Assembly (NCBI GenBank): GCA_016290695.1
Contig: JAEEUX010000008.1
Location: 1-20,896, forward strand
Length of the DNA stretch: 20,896 bases
Source of the DNA: Oscillospiraceae bacterium
GTDB lineage: Bacteria; Bacillota; Clostridia; Oscillospirales; Oscillospiraceae
Reading direction: 5' to 3'
Numbering within the stretch: position 1 is the first letter of the stretch; every line of letters begins with the position of its first letter. Below the pieces are notes generated by a model. It saw nothing but the letters and a program-made list of their open reading frames with translations. It did no database searches and was not told the DNA's origin. A program made the translations under genes and the position numbers. Positions 12,615 to 20,140 of the stretch are shown piece by piece.

Positions 12615-15407
12615 TTACATATTCTTCAAAACGGAGGCGCAGCGCGGGCAGAGACCCGCTTCGTTAACTGCGCTGTCATGCGCCCAGCAGCGCTCGCACT
12701 TAGGAGCCTCGGAGGGGCTGACCTTGACGGTGACGCCGCTCTGCTCGCCCTTGTGGCCCTCGCCGCCGCCGACGGCGGTTTCCACGGCGGAGACGATGAA
12801 GATGGTCTTGAGATCGTAATTCTTGAAGGCCTCGGCGGTCTTCTCGTCGGGGAAGAAGAGGCTTATTTCGGCGTCGAGCGGCTTACCGATGACCTTTTCG
12901 GCGCGGGCAAGCTCAAGAGCCTTGTTAACGTCGTTCCTCAGGGCGATTACCTTGTCCCAGCTCTGCGCCGTTTCCTCGGAGAGAACGTAGGCGGGGTTGA
13001 CGCGCGGCATATCGTTTAGCATAACGTGGCGCGCATCGTCGCCCTTCGCGTGGGGCATTTCCAGCCATATCTCGTTGGAGGTGAAGGCGAGGATGGGCGC
13101 GAGCAGGCGCACCATAGCGTCGAGGATCATGTAGATGGCCGTCTGAGCGCTCCTGCGGAGCTTGCCGTTAGTTTCCTCGCAGTAGAGCCTGTCCTTTATG
13201 ATGTCGAGATAGAAATTCGACATATCGACTACGCAGAAATTATGGATGGCGTAGGTTAGGACGTGGAACTCGTATCTTTCGTAGGCGGCGAGGCACTTTT
13301 CGACGAGGGCGTTCATGCGGGAAACGGCCCATTTGTCGAGCTCCTCCATCTCCGCGAAGGGGACGGGAGCGTTCGCGTCGAAGCCGGCAAGGTTGCCGAG
13401 GATGTACTTGGCGGTGTTTCTTATCTTGAGGTATTTATCGGAAAGCTGCTTGAAAATGGCGTCGGAGCAGCGCATATCCAGGTGATAATCGGAGGAAGCG
13501 GCCCAGAGACGCAGGAGGTCTGCGCCGTATTTCGGGATGAGCTCATCGGGCGTGATGGAGTTGCCGAGGCTCTTGTGCATGGCGCGGCCCTCGCCGTCCA
13601 CCGTCCAGCCGTGGGTGAGGACGGTCTTGTACGGGGCTTCGCCCGTGGTCGCGACGCTCGTGAGCAGGGAGGACTGGAACCAGCCTCTGTACTGGTCGCC
13701 GCCCTCAAGGTACATGTCCGCGGGCCACTCGGCGGGGTTGTTCTTTTTGAGCGAGGCTCTGTGCGAGGAGCCTGAATCGAACCAGCCGTCGAGCGTGTCG
13801 GTCTCCTTGGTGAAGGACTTCGCGCCGCAGTGCGGGCAGGCAAAGCCCTCGGGGATAAGCTCGGAGGCGTCCAGCTCGAACCATGCGTTGGAGCCCTTTT
13901 CGGCGAAGATTTCGGCGATTCTTTCGATGGTATCCTTCGTGCAGATGGGCTTGCCGCAGTCCGCGCAATAGAAGACGGGGATGGGAAGACCCCAATGGCG
14001 CTGGCGGGAAATGCACCAGTCCGCGCGGTCATTCACCATGCCTACTATTCTGTCATGGCCCCAGTCGGGGATCCATGTGATATTGTCGCAAACGGCGCAG
14101 GCTCTGTCTTTAAACGCCTCGACGGAGCAGAACCACTGGTCGGTAGCGCGGTAAAGGATGGGCTCCTTGCAGCGCCAGCAGTGGGCGTACTGGTGGGTAA
14201 TCTTTTCGCTGGCGAGGAGCGCGCCGCAATCCTTGAGAGCGTCGAAAATAACGGCGTTGGCCTTGGAGTAATGCAGGCCGGAGAACTGGCCCGCCTCGTC
14301 CGTGAGGATACCCCTGTCGTCCACGGGGACGATTATGCCGATATTCGTCTTGCCGGAAGCGTCGTAACGGCGGCAGATCTCATAGTCCTCATGGCCGTGG
14401 CCGGGCGCGGTGTGTACGCAGCCGGTACCGGCGTCGAGCGTTACGTGGTCGCCGTTGAGGATGACGCTCGAACGGTCGTACAGCGGGTGCTTCGCCGTCA
14501 TGAGCTCGAACTCCGAACCCTTCATTTCGGCGAGAATCTCGAAGCTTTCGATGCCGGAGACCTTCTGAATGTGCTCCATGCGCTCCCTCGCGAAGATGTA
14601 AACTTCGCCGTTCGGAGCTTTTGCGAGAACATAGTCTATGTCGGCGTTGAGGCTGATGGCGAGGTTGCCGGGGATGGTCCAGGTAGTGGTGGTCCAGATG
14701 ACGAAATAGGTCCTGGAAAGGTCGGCATACTTGGCGAGCTTGCCCTTATCGTCCTCAACGGCGAATTTTACGAAGATGGACTCGCACTCGTCCTCGGCGT
14801 ATTCGATCTCCGCCTCGGCAAGCGCCGTCTCGTCGTGCGTGCACCAATAAACGGGCTTCTTGCCCTTGTAGATGTAGCCCTTTTCGTACATCTCGCCGAA
14901 AACGCGGACCTCTTCGGCCTCGAACTCGGGCTTCATCGTGAGGTAAGGATGATCCCAGTCGCCGAGGACGCCGAGACGCTTGAACTGCCCCATCTGGATG
15001 TTAACAAAATTCTCCGCAAAGTCATGGCAGGCGTTGCGGAACTCCGGGATGGACATTTTCTTGCGGTCAAGCTTATTCTGCTTGATGATGGCGCTTTCTA
15101 TGGGCATTCCGTGGTTATCCCAGCCGGGAACGTAGGGCGCGCGGAAGCCGGACATGTTCTTATAGCGGACGATAAAGTCCTTGAGGCATTTGTTCAGCGC
15201 CGTACCCATGTGGATGTAACCGTTGGAGAACGGAGGTCCGTCATGGAGGATGAAGGAGGGCTTGCCCTCGTTGCGTTTGAGAATTTCTTCATAAAGCTTT
15301 TCCTCATACCATGAGGCGAGCATGTCCGGCTCCCTTTTCGGGAGGGATGCGCGCATGGGAAAATCGGATTTTGGGAGGTTTATGGTGGAATTATAATCCT
15401 GAGGCAT
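12615..15407 (-). CDS. ileS: Isoleucyl-tRNA synthetase
   Basis: A 930-aa class I aminoacyl-tRNA synthetase that charges tRNA-Ile with isoleucine. Domains in order are the Rossmann catalytic core, the CP1 editing domain (WTTTTWTIPGN; GCVHTAPGHGHEDY), zinc-knuckle insertions (CWRC, CPHCGAKSF), the KMSKS-type loop, an anticodon-binding helical bundle, and a C-terminal zinc site (Cys904, 907, 920, 923). Two signatures deviate: the HIGH motif reads HMGT (66-69) and KMSKS reads AMHKS (609-613). Both may be lineage variants. The ATG at 15407 has only a weak site upstream (AAGGGA at some distance). The leader is too short for a T-box. Position after divIVA is as in Bacillus. Confidence 0.97.
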   Translation of the reverse strand: MPQDYNSTINLPKSDFPMRASLPKREPDMLASWYEEKLYEEILKRNEGKPSFILHDGPPFSNGYIHMGTALNKCLKDFIVRYKNMSGFRAPYVPGWDNHGMPIESAIIKQNKLDRKKMSIPEFRNACHDFAENFVNIQMGQFKRLGVLGDWDHPYLTMKPEFEAEEVRVFGEMYEKGYIYKGKKPVYWCTHDETALAEAEIEYAEDECESIFVKFAVEDDKGKLAKYADLSRTYFVIWTTTTWTIPGNLAISLNADIDYVLAKAPNGEVYIFARERMEHIQKVSGIESFEILAEMKGSEFELMTAKHPLYDRSSVILNGDHVTLDAGTGCVHTAPGHGHEDYEICRRYDASGKTNIGIIVPVDDRGILTDEAGQFSGLHYSKANAVIFDALKDCGALLASEKITHQYAHCWRCKEPILYRATDQWFCSVEAFKDRACAVCDNITWIPDWGHDRIVGMVNDRADWCISRQRHWGLPIPVFYCADCGKPICTKDTIERIAEIFAEKGSNAWFELDASELIPEGFACPHCGAKSFTKETDTLDGWFDSGSSHRASLKKNNPAEWPADMYLEGGDQYRGWFQSSLLTSVATTGEAPYKTVLTHGWTVDGEGRAMHKSLGNSITPDELIPKYGADLLRLWAASSDYHLDMRCSDAIFKQLSDKYLKIRNTAKYILGNLAGFDANAPVPFAEMEELDKWAVSRMNALVEKCLAAYERYEFHVLTYAIHNFCVVDMSNFYLDIIKDRLYCEETNGKLRRSAQTAIYMILDAMVRLLAPILAFTSNEIWLEMPHAKGDDARHVMLNDMPRVNPAYVLSEETAQSWDKVIALRNDVNKALELARAEKVIGKPLDAEISLFFPDEKTAEAFKNYDLKTIFIVSAVETAVGGGEGHKGEQSGVTVKVSPSEAPKCERCWAHDSAVNEAGLCPRCASVLKNM

Positions 15408-15441
15408 AGTGATAGTTCGTCCCTTCGTTTATGCTGACAAG

Positions 15442-15471
15442 GGGTATTGCCCTCGCGAAAAGGCAATACCC
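15442..15471. other. Hairpin in the divIVA-ileS spacer
   Basis: GGGTATTGCC (15442-15451) pairs perfectly with GGCAATACCC (15462-15471) around a 10-nt loop. It lies in the 78-nt spacer, 35 nt before the ileS start. No strong T run follows in either direction. It may be a weak terminator, an RNA-processing site or a leader structure for ileS. Confidence 0.5.
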
Positions 15472-15485
15472 TCTTGAAATTTCCG

Positions 15486-16226
15486 TTATTTTGTGGCGTC
15501 GTAATCGCTGCCGAACTGGAGGTTTACGAATTCAAATTTGGATTTGCGGTTTTCCTCCGCGTCCTTGGGGGCGGGGGTGAAAACGCGCGTATCGTCGGTG
15601 TTTTCGCCGGCTGCTTCCTGCGCCGCGGGCGCCTCTTCCGCTTCCGCGGGGGGCTGTTCCGACATGGAGCGCTCGATTATCTGCGCGACGGTCTTTTCAA
15701 TCTTGTCCGCCTGCTGGCCCTGCGCTTCCTCGGGCTGCACGGGCTGCGGCTGAGGCTTCGCCTCCTCGGGAGGAAGGGCGTATTCCTGAAGCTTTGAAAG
15801 AAAATCCGCATGCTTGGCGACGAGCTCGCCTGAAGCTGCTATGAACTCCGCGGTCTTGGCCTTGGCAAGGGTAAGACGCTTTTCCTCGGCCTCGATCTCA
15901 TTGCGGCATTCTCTGATCTTGTTTTGAGCGGAACGCTCGGCGTCGTCCATAAGAGCCTTGCTTTTAAGCTCGGCGTCCTCCGTGATGTCCTTCGCCATTT
16001 TCTGAGCGTTCAGAAGGGCCATCCGCATCGCGTCTTCCGTGGAGCGGTATTCCTCAACCTTTTCCACGAGAACCTTGAGCTTGTTTTTGAGGACTGCGTT
16101 TTCCTTATAAAGGTCGGAATAATCCTTTGAGACGACCTCGAGAAAACTGTCTACCGCCGCCATGTCGTAACCGCCGAATACGGCCTTTGCAAAGCTTTGA
16201 TCGTTAAGCTCCTGCGGTGTAAGCAC
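15486..16226 (-). CDS. divIVA: DivIVA-family cell-division / polarity protein
   Basis: A 246-aa coiled-coil protein that marks curved membranes at division sites and poles. The N-terminal membrane-binding domain has LTPQELNDQSFAKAVFGGYD, VDSFLEVVSKDYSDLYKEN; coiled coils run from about 35 to 150. A Gln/Pro/Glu/Ala-rich linker (about 150-220) leads to a conserved-looking aromatic C-terminal stretch (KFEFVNLQFGSDYDATK). The start is a GTG at 16226 served by AAGGAG (16236-16241), which overlaps the sepF stop, so the two genes are coupled. The C-terminal stretch may be a docking peptide for a division partner; that is an inference. Confidence 0.93.
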   Translation of the reverse strand: MLTPQELNDQSFAKAVFGGYDMAAVDSFLEVVSKDYSDLYKENAVLKNKLKVLVEKVEEYRSTEDAMRMALLNAQKMAKDITEDAELKSKALMDDAERSAQNKIRECRNEIEAEEKRLTLAKAKTAEFIAASGELVAKHADFLSKLQEYALPPEEAKPQPQPVQPEEAQGQQADKIEKTVAQIIERSMSEQPPAEAEEAPAAQEAAGENTDDTRVFTPAPKDAEENRKSKFEFVNLQFGSDYDATK

Positions 16227-16239
16227 TGTAGATCACTCC

Positions 16240-16683
16240 TTAAAAGTAGAGCCCGTTGTTTTCGAGCTCGTCGATAAGGTCGCCCAAAATGTCAACATTA
16301 TAGGGGGTTATGATATAGGTACTTACGGCAACCTTTTTAATCTTACCGTCCTGCGCGTAGGCGACGCCGCTGAGAAAATCGAGCACGCGGCGGGCAACAT
16401 CCTTATTCGTGGATTCGAGATTGAGGACGACGGTCCTCTTCTCGCGCAGATGGTCTGCTATTTCGGCGCAGTTATCAAACCTGTCCGGCTTGACGAGGAC
16501 GACCTGAAGCGCCGTGGTGGCGTGGATGTTCACGACCTTGTTTTTCTTTTCCTCCTCGGGCTCCGGGGTGCTTACCCTCTGGATGGTGGGGGTGCGCTCG
16601 AGGCGGGAGGAAGCGGAGGTGTACTCGTTGTCGTCATAATCGTAAGGATCAATAAACCTTTTGATTCCGTCCATAAGTCCCAT
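16240..16683 (-). CDS. sepF: SepF, FtsZ membrane anchor
   Basis: A 147-aa protein with three parts: an N-terminal amphipathic membrane helix (MGLMDGIKRFIDPYDYDD), a flexible linker (about 20-50), and the compact SepF domain. The domain begins VNIHATTALQVVLVKPDRFD, has AEIADHLREKRTVVLNLE, DVARRVLDFLSGVAYA and ends ISTYIITPYNVDI-like (here VSTYIITPYNVDILGDL). It tethers FtsZ filaments to the membrane. AAAGGA lies about 8 nt before the ATG. It follows yggS by 53 nt and precedes divIVA, the classic ylm-cluster order. Confidence 0.95.
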   Translation of the reverse strand: MGLMDGIKRFIDPYDYDDNEYTSASSRLERTPTIQRVSTPEPEEEKKNKVVNIHATTALQVVLVKPDRFDNCAEIADHLREKRTVVLNLESTNKDVARRVLDFLSGVAYAQDGKIKKVAVSTYIITPYNVDILGDLIDELENNGLYF

Positions 16684-16736
16684 AGCAGATGTTCCTTTCG
16701 TGTGTCAAAATCATGCGTAATACTATGTAAAACCGT

Positions 16737-17438
16737 TTACTTAGTATATACTCTCTCTCCGAAAATTGCCGAGCCAACCCTTACCATATTGGAGCCTTCG
16801 GCAATGGCATATTCAAAATCGCCGCTCATTCCCATAGATAGAATATCAATATTAATATTATCGTATTTTTTTGAACGTATGTCAACAAAAAGATTGCGCA
16901 TTTTCGTGAAATAGACAAAATTCTTCTCGTCAAGCTCTACGTTCGGAGGGATAGCCATGAGCCCGCGGACATGGACTCCGCGCAGCTCGGAGACCTGCCC
17001 CAGAAGCTCTTCGAGCGCCTCTGGATATACGCCGCCTTTGGCCTCTTCCCTGCCAATATTTACCTCGACGAGAATGTCCTGCACGAGACCGAGGGATTCC
17101 GCCTTGCGGCTTATCGCCGCGCAAAGCTCCGCCGAATCGACGGACTGGATGAGCGAAACCTTGCCCACAAGGTATTTTACCTTGTTTTTTTGCAGCGTGC
17201 CGATAAAATGGAGCGGCGCTCCCTCATAAGCCGAAAGCTCGTATTTTTCAAGAAGCTCCTGAACGCGGTTTTCGCCGCAGGCGTCTACTCCGGCCAAAAC
17301 CGCCTCATGCACCCGCTCGGCGCTGTTCATCTTCGTCGCCGCGACGAGAGCTATTTCCGAGGCTTCGCGCCCCGCCTTTTCCGCAGCGCGCGCTATCTTT
17401 TCCCGCACGGCGCGCACGTTATCCTCTATAAGCCCCAT
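16737..17438 (-). CDS. yggS: YggS/PLPBP family pyridoxal-phosphate homeostasis protein
   Basis: A 233-aa single-domain PLP-binding protein of the alanine racemase-like barrel fold. The PLP lysine is Lys36 (LVAATKMNSAE). Other signatures are GENRVQELLEKY, HFIGTLQKNKVKYL, and MGMSGDFEYAIAEGSNMVR with VGSAIFG. The family buffers intracellular PLP and affects amino-acid pools. It is ylmE of the Bacillus division cluster. Its ATG overlaps the upstream stop by one base (TGATG), with AAAGGTGAT just before, so it is coupled to the HlyD-like gene. Confidence 0.95.
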   Translation of the reverse strand: MGLIEDNVRAVREKIARAAEKAGREASEIALVAATKMNSAERVHEAVLAGVDACGENRVQELLEKYELSAYEGAPLHFIGTLQKNKVKYLVGKVSLIQSVDSAELCAAISRKAESLGLVQDILVEVNIGREEAKGGVYPEALEELLGQVSELRGVHVRGLMAIPPNVELDEKNFVYFTKMRNLFVDIRSKKYDNINIDILSMGMSGDFEYAIAEGSNMVRVGSAIFGERVYTK

Positions 17439-18619
17439 CAGCTTATCACCTTTCCTTCAAAGAGATTTTTTCCGCCGGTGATAACCGTATCGCCCGGGCG
17501 AAGCTCCTGGCTCGAAACGACGTAGTAATCGCCGATATCATGGAGAATTTCTATCTTTTTCTTCTCTATGCGAACGCCCGTCTGAACGTAAACGTAGGTT
17601 TCGCCGCCCTCATCCACTCTTGCGGAAACACGCGGGATTCTGATGCCCTCGTCCTCGCTTAGAATAATCTCCGCCGACTGGACGCGCATTGCGAGAATGT
17701 CGGCAAGAGAGCTGTCGCAGGAAAAGAGCATTACCTTTTTGCCGCCCTCCGGCTCGCTTATGTTCTCGACGGTCATTTCAATGCGCTCGCTGTAATATCT
17801 GCCGAAAATCATGTTCACGCTGTCGCCCACGCTGAACTTTTTGCAGTCCTCCGACGAGACGGGCGCGGCGTAGTACCATTTCGTGCCGTAGACGAGCTTG
17901 CCGAAGGCGAGAGGATTTTTATCGCGCTTTTCCGATATAAGCTCCTCGAGCTCCGAGGGTTTCATCTGAAGCGCTTTCTCGGGCGTTACGTCCTCAAAGC
18001 CGTCCACCGCGCGGGAAAACAGTCCCGAGTAGGGGGCGGTTATAACGTCGTAAACGGCGCCGGAATTCTGGGAAAGAGAGTCGTATTCCCTTTTTGCGGC
18101 AGCGAGGCTGCGTTCCGCTTCCTCAAGGCCGTTCGAGGCCGTGAGAAGGAGAGCGTCGAGGTCTACGGTGAGGCTTTCTATATCCGTGAGTCTGCGGCGC
18201 TGCGCAGAGGATTTCAGGCGGAAAATCGCGTTTTTAATCTCGCCGTCGAGCCCCTGAGAGCCCGCGCCGGAATAGCTTAGCTGGGAAAGGCGGCTTACCT
18301 TCGTTTCGAGCTCATGGAGGCGTACTGCGCCCGCGAGCCCTTCTCCGCTTTCGTAGATATTTGCGACGGCGCCGCCCCTTGAGACTCGCTTGCCGTCTTC
18401 CGTGAGGATATATACGGAGTCGTGGTATGTAAGAAGCGTTTCCTCGTCTCTTATTACCATGCCGCTTATGTCTATCGTGCCCTTCACGGAATACTGCGTT
18501 GCAATCGCCTTCGTTTCCGTTTTCATGAGGGATGAAAGAGCGTAGACGGCGGCATAGAGCGCAATGGCCACGACGAAGATTCCGGCTATGAGCCTTATGG
18601 CAAAGCTGTTCTTTTTCAC
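17438..18619 (-). CDS. HlyD-like membrane-anchored adaptor protein
   Basis: A 393-aa protein with one N-terminal membrane span (about 8-31, LIAGIFVVAIALYAAVYALS), an extracytoplasmic region with a beta segment (GTIDISGMVIRDEETLL), a helical coiled-coil hairpin (about 100-195), and a second beta-rich part containing ITAPYSGLFSRAVDG and a late KKIEILHDIGDYYVV-RPGDTVI repeat. This layout fits the HlyD/membrane-fusion family, but no transporter gene is adjacent. The start is a GTG at 18619, set by AGAGGG eight nt before it; a nearby ATG is out of frame and stops after three codons. Coupling to yggS and sepF suggests an envelope or division role. The exact function is not recognised. Confidence 0.8.
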   Translation of the reverse strand: MKKNSFAIRLIAGIFVVAIALYAAVYALSSLMKTETKAIATQYSVKGTIDISGMVIRDEETLLTYHDSVYILTEDGKRVSRGGAVANIYESGEGLAGAVRLHELETKVSRLSQLSYSGAGSQGLDGEIKNAIFRLKSSAQRRRLTDIESLTVDLDALLLTASNGLEEAERSLAAAKREYDSLSQNSGAVYDVITAPYSGLFSRAVDGFEDVTPEKALQMKPSELEELISEKRDKNPLAFGKLVYGTKWYYAAPVSSEDCKKFSVGDSVNMIFGRYYSERIEMTVENISEPEGGKKVMLFSCDSSLADILAMRVQSAEIILSEDEGIRIPRVSARVDEGGETYVYVQTGVRIEKKKIEILHDIGDYYVVSSQELRPGDTVITGGKNLFEGKVIS

Positions 18620-18689
18620 TCTTTCATCCCTCTCTTTTTTTACATTTCAGCAAAACCCGGGTGTGCATCAACCATATAACTACTGCCCT

Positions 18690-18800
18690 CGCCATAACCT
18701 TCCACCTCTCAGACGCCGCCGCAGCGCGTCGCCGCCAGCTCCCCTTATCCAAGGGGAGCGAAAGCAGACCGCGCCGATGGCGCGGCGGGACGCCCGGGGG
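18690..18800. repeat. Hairpin-rich intergenic repeat
   Basis: A GC-rich non-coding stretch between hfq and the HlyD-like gene. It contains three hairpins: GACGC/GCGTC (18712-18730), the perfect GCTCCCCTT-ATCC-AAGGGGAGC (18738-18759), and CCGCGCC-GAT-GGCGCGG (18769-18785). The wording CCACCTCTCAGACGCC followed by CAGCTCCCCTTATCCAAGG resembles, from memory, a dispersed intergenic repeat common in gut Clostridia. Only one copy is in this window. It may also act as a terminator after hfq. Confidence 0.6.
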
Positions 18801-18824
18801 CCTGGGCTTTGCGGCTGCGTCTGC

Positions 18825-19052
18825 TTACGGCTCCTCGCTGAGGCTTATCTGGCGCGCGGGAACTATCGTGGAAATGGCGTGCTTGTAAATAAACTGCTGC
18901 TTTCCCTCAGATTCGAGGACGACGGTGAAGCTGTCGAAGCCCATGACCGTGCCCCGAAGCTGGAAGCCGTTTACGAGGAACATCGTGACGGGAAGCCTTT
19001 CGCGCCTTGCGCGGTTTAGGAATACGTCCTGTAAATTTGCCGTTCTTTGCAT
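18825..19052 (-). CDS. hfq: RNA chaperone Hfq
   Basis: A 75-aa Sm-fold protein that forms a hexameric RNA-binding ring. NLQDVFLN is the N-terminal helix; Sm1 is VTMFLVNGFQLRGTVMGFD, and Sm2 contains FIYKHAISTIVP with the proximal-face Lys57-His58. The rim reads RRER (16-19), the E. coli form, not the RKEN of B. subtilis. The tail after the core is very short (ARQISLSEEP). The ATG at 19052 is preceded by AAGGAG (19061-19066). It follows miaA, a widespread pairing. Confidence 0.97.
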   Translation of the reverse strand: MQRTANLQDVFLNRARRERLPVTMFLVNGFQLRGTVMGFDSFTVVLESEGKQQFIYKHAISTIVPARQISLSEEP

Positions 19053-19133
19053 TTTTTCTTCTCCTTTATGTAGTATATTGATATATTACGCCGCTGCGGG
19101 ATAAGAAATCGCGGTTCCGCTGCGACTAATGTA

Positions 19134-19142
19134 ATTATACCA
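19134..19142 (-). promoter_or_regulatory. Extended -10 promoter candidate for hfq
   Basis: Read leftward, TGGTATAAT gives a consensus -10 (TATAAT, 19139-19134) with the upstream TGn extension. A TCGACA further up is too far (20 bp) to be a normal -35. It would give a leader of about 75 nt for hfq and let it be expressed apart from miaA. Confidence 0.5.
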
Positions 19143-19212
19143 TATATTCCCATAAAGGCTGTCGAAAAAGAAAAGAGAAATGGCAAAATTTGCCGTTATT
19201 TTACATGGAGCT

Positions 19213-20139
19213 TTATTTTTGCATGAGGTTTTTTATTGTTTCGAGCGCGCGGGGATAGTCGGGTTCGTCGGCCCAAAGTATCCAGTGTATGTCCTTTTTT
19301 GAGGATAGCCAGCTAAGCTGGCGCTTTGCGTAGCGGCGCGATTCGCGCTTTATCGTGTCAATGGCCTCCGCCATGCTGCACTCTCCGCGCAGGGCTGCAG
19401 CGGTTTCCTTATAGCCGATGGCCTGCATTGCCGTGGCCTTATCGCTCACTCCGCGCTCGAGCAGGGCGCGGACTTCGGCCTCAAGCCCCTCGGCAAACAT
19501 CATGTCCACGCGCCTGTCGATGCGCTCATAGAGCTTTTCGCGGCGCTCAAAGCTCAGCGCGACGGTGGCGGAGGAATAGCGCGGGGGCAGGAGCTTCGTT
19601 TCCTCGTTGTGGCGGGTGATGGATTTTCCCGTCGCGTAATAAACCTCGAAGGCGCGGACGATGCGCTTTTTGTCGTTGGCGTGGAGACGCTGAGCTGCTT
19701 CGGGGTCAAATTCCGCGAGCAGACGGAGCATTTCTTCGCCGCCGACTTCGTCAAACAGCGCGGAATACTTTTCGCGCAGCTCGGGGGAACCGGGCATGAA
19801 GCTGCGCCCGGAAAGGAGCGAGTCTATGTACAGCCCCGTTCCGCCCACGACTATCGGCAGCGCGCCGCGTGCTAAGATATCGTCAACGACTTGCCCCGCC
19901 TCCTCAACATAGCGGGAGACGGAATAGGCTTCGTCGGGCCCTGCTATATCGAGCATGTGGTGCGCTATGCCGCGCATTTCCTCCCGCGTGGGGGAGGCCG
20001 TGCCTATGTCCATGCCGCGGTATAGCTGCATGGAATCGGCGCTTACCACTTCTCCGCCGAGGCTCAGCGCCGCCTCGACGCCGAGCCGCGTCTTGCCCGT
20101 GGCCGTGGGGCCGGTTATCACAAGAAGCTGCGGAGGCAT
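19213..20139 (-). CDS. miaA: tRNA dimethylallyltransferase MiaA
   Basis: A 308-aa enzyme that adds a dimethylallyl group to A37 of tRNAs reading codons that start with U. The P-loop is GPTATGKT (10-17). SADSMQLYRGMDIGTASPT, HHMLDI, VVGGTGLYIDSLL, QAIGYKE and the C-terminal RRYAKRQLSWLSS are family signatures. Length is normal. The ATG at 20139 comes one base after the stop of the upstream DUF711 gene and has no clear ribosome-binding site, so it probably depends on translation of that gene. Confidence 0.97.
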   Translation of the reverse strand: MPPQLLVITGPTATGKTRLGVEAALSLGGEVVSADSMQLYRGMDIGTASPTREEMRGIAHHMLDIAGPDEAYSVSRYVEEAGQVVDDILARGALPIVVGGTGLYIDSLLSGRSFMPGSPELREKYSALFDEVGGEEMLRLLAEFDPEAAQRLHANDKKRIVRAFEVYYATGKSITRHNEETKLLPPRYSSATVALSFERREKLYERIDRRVDMMFAEGLEAEVRALLERGVSDKATAMQAIGYKETAAALRGECSMAEAIDTIKRESRRYAKRQLSWLSSKKDIHWILWADEPDYPRALETIKNLMQK

Positions 20140-20140
20140 A

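Noticed and set aside
13830..15314. 494-codon open frame on the plus strand opposite ileS
   Set aside because: It is antisense to an intact IleRS gene; no family likeness.
15408..15485. T-box riboswitch before ileS
   Set aside because: The spacer is too short, and no T-box core sequence or specifier loop is visible.
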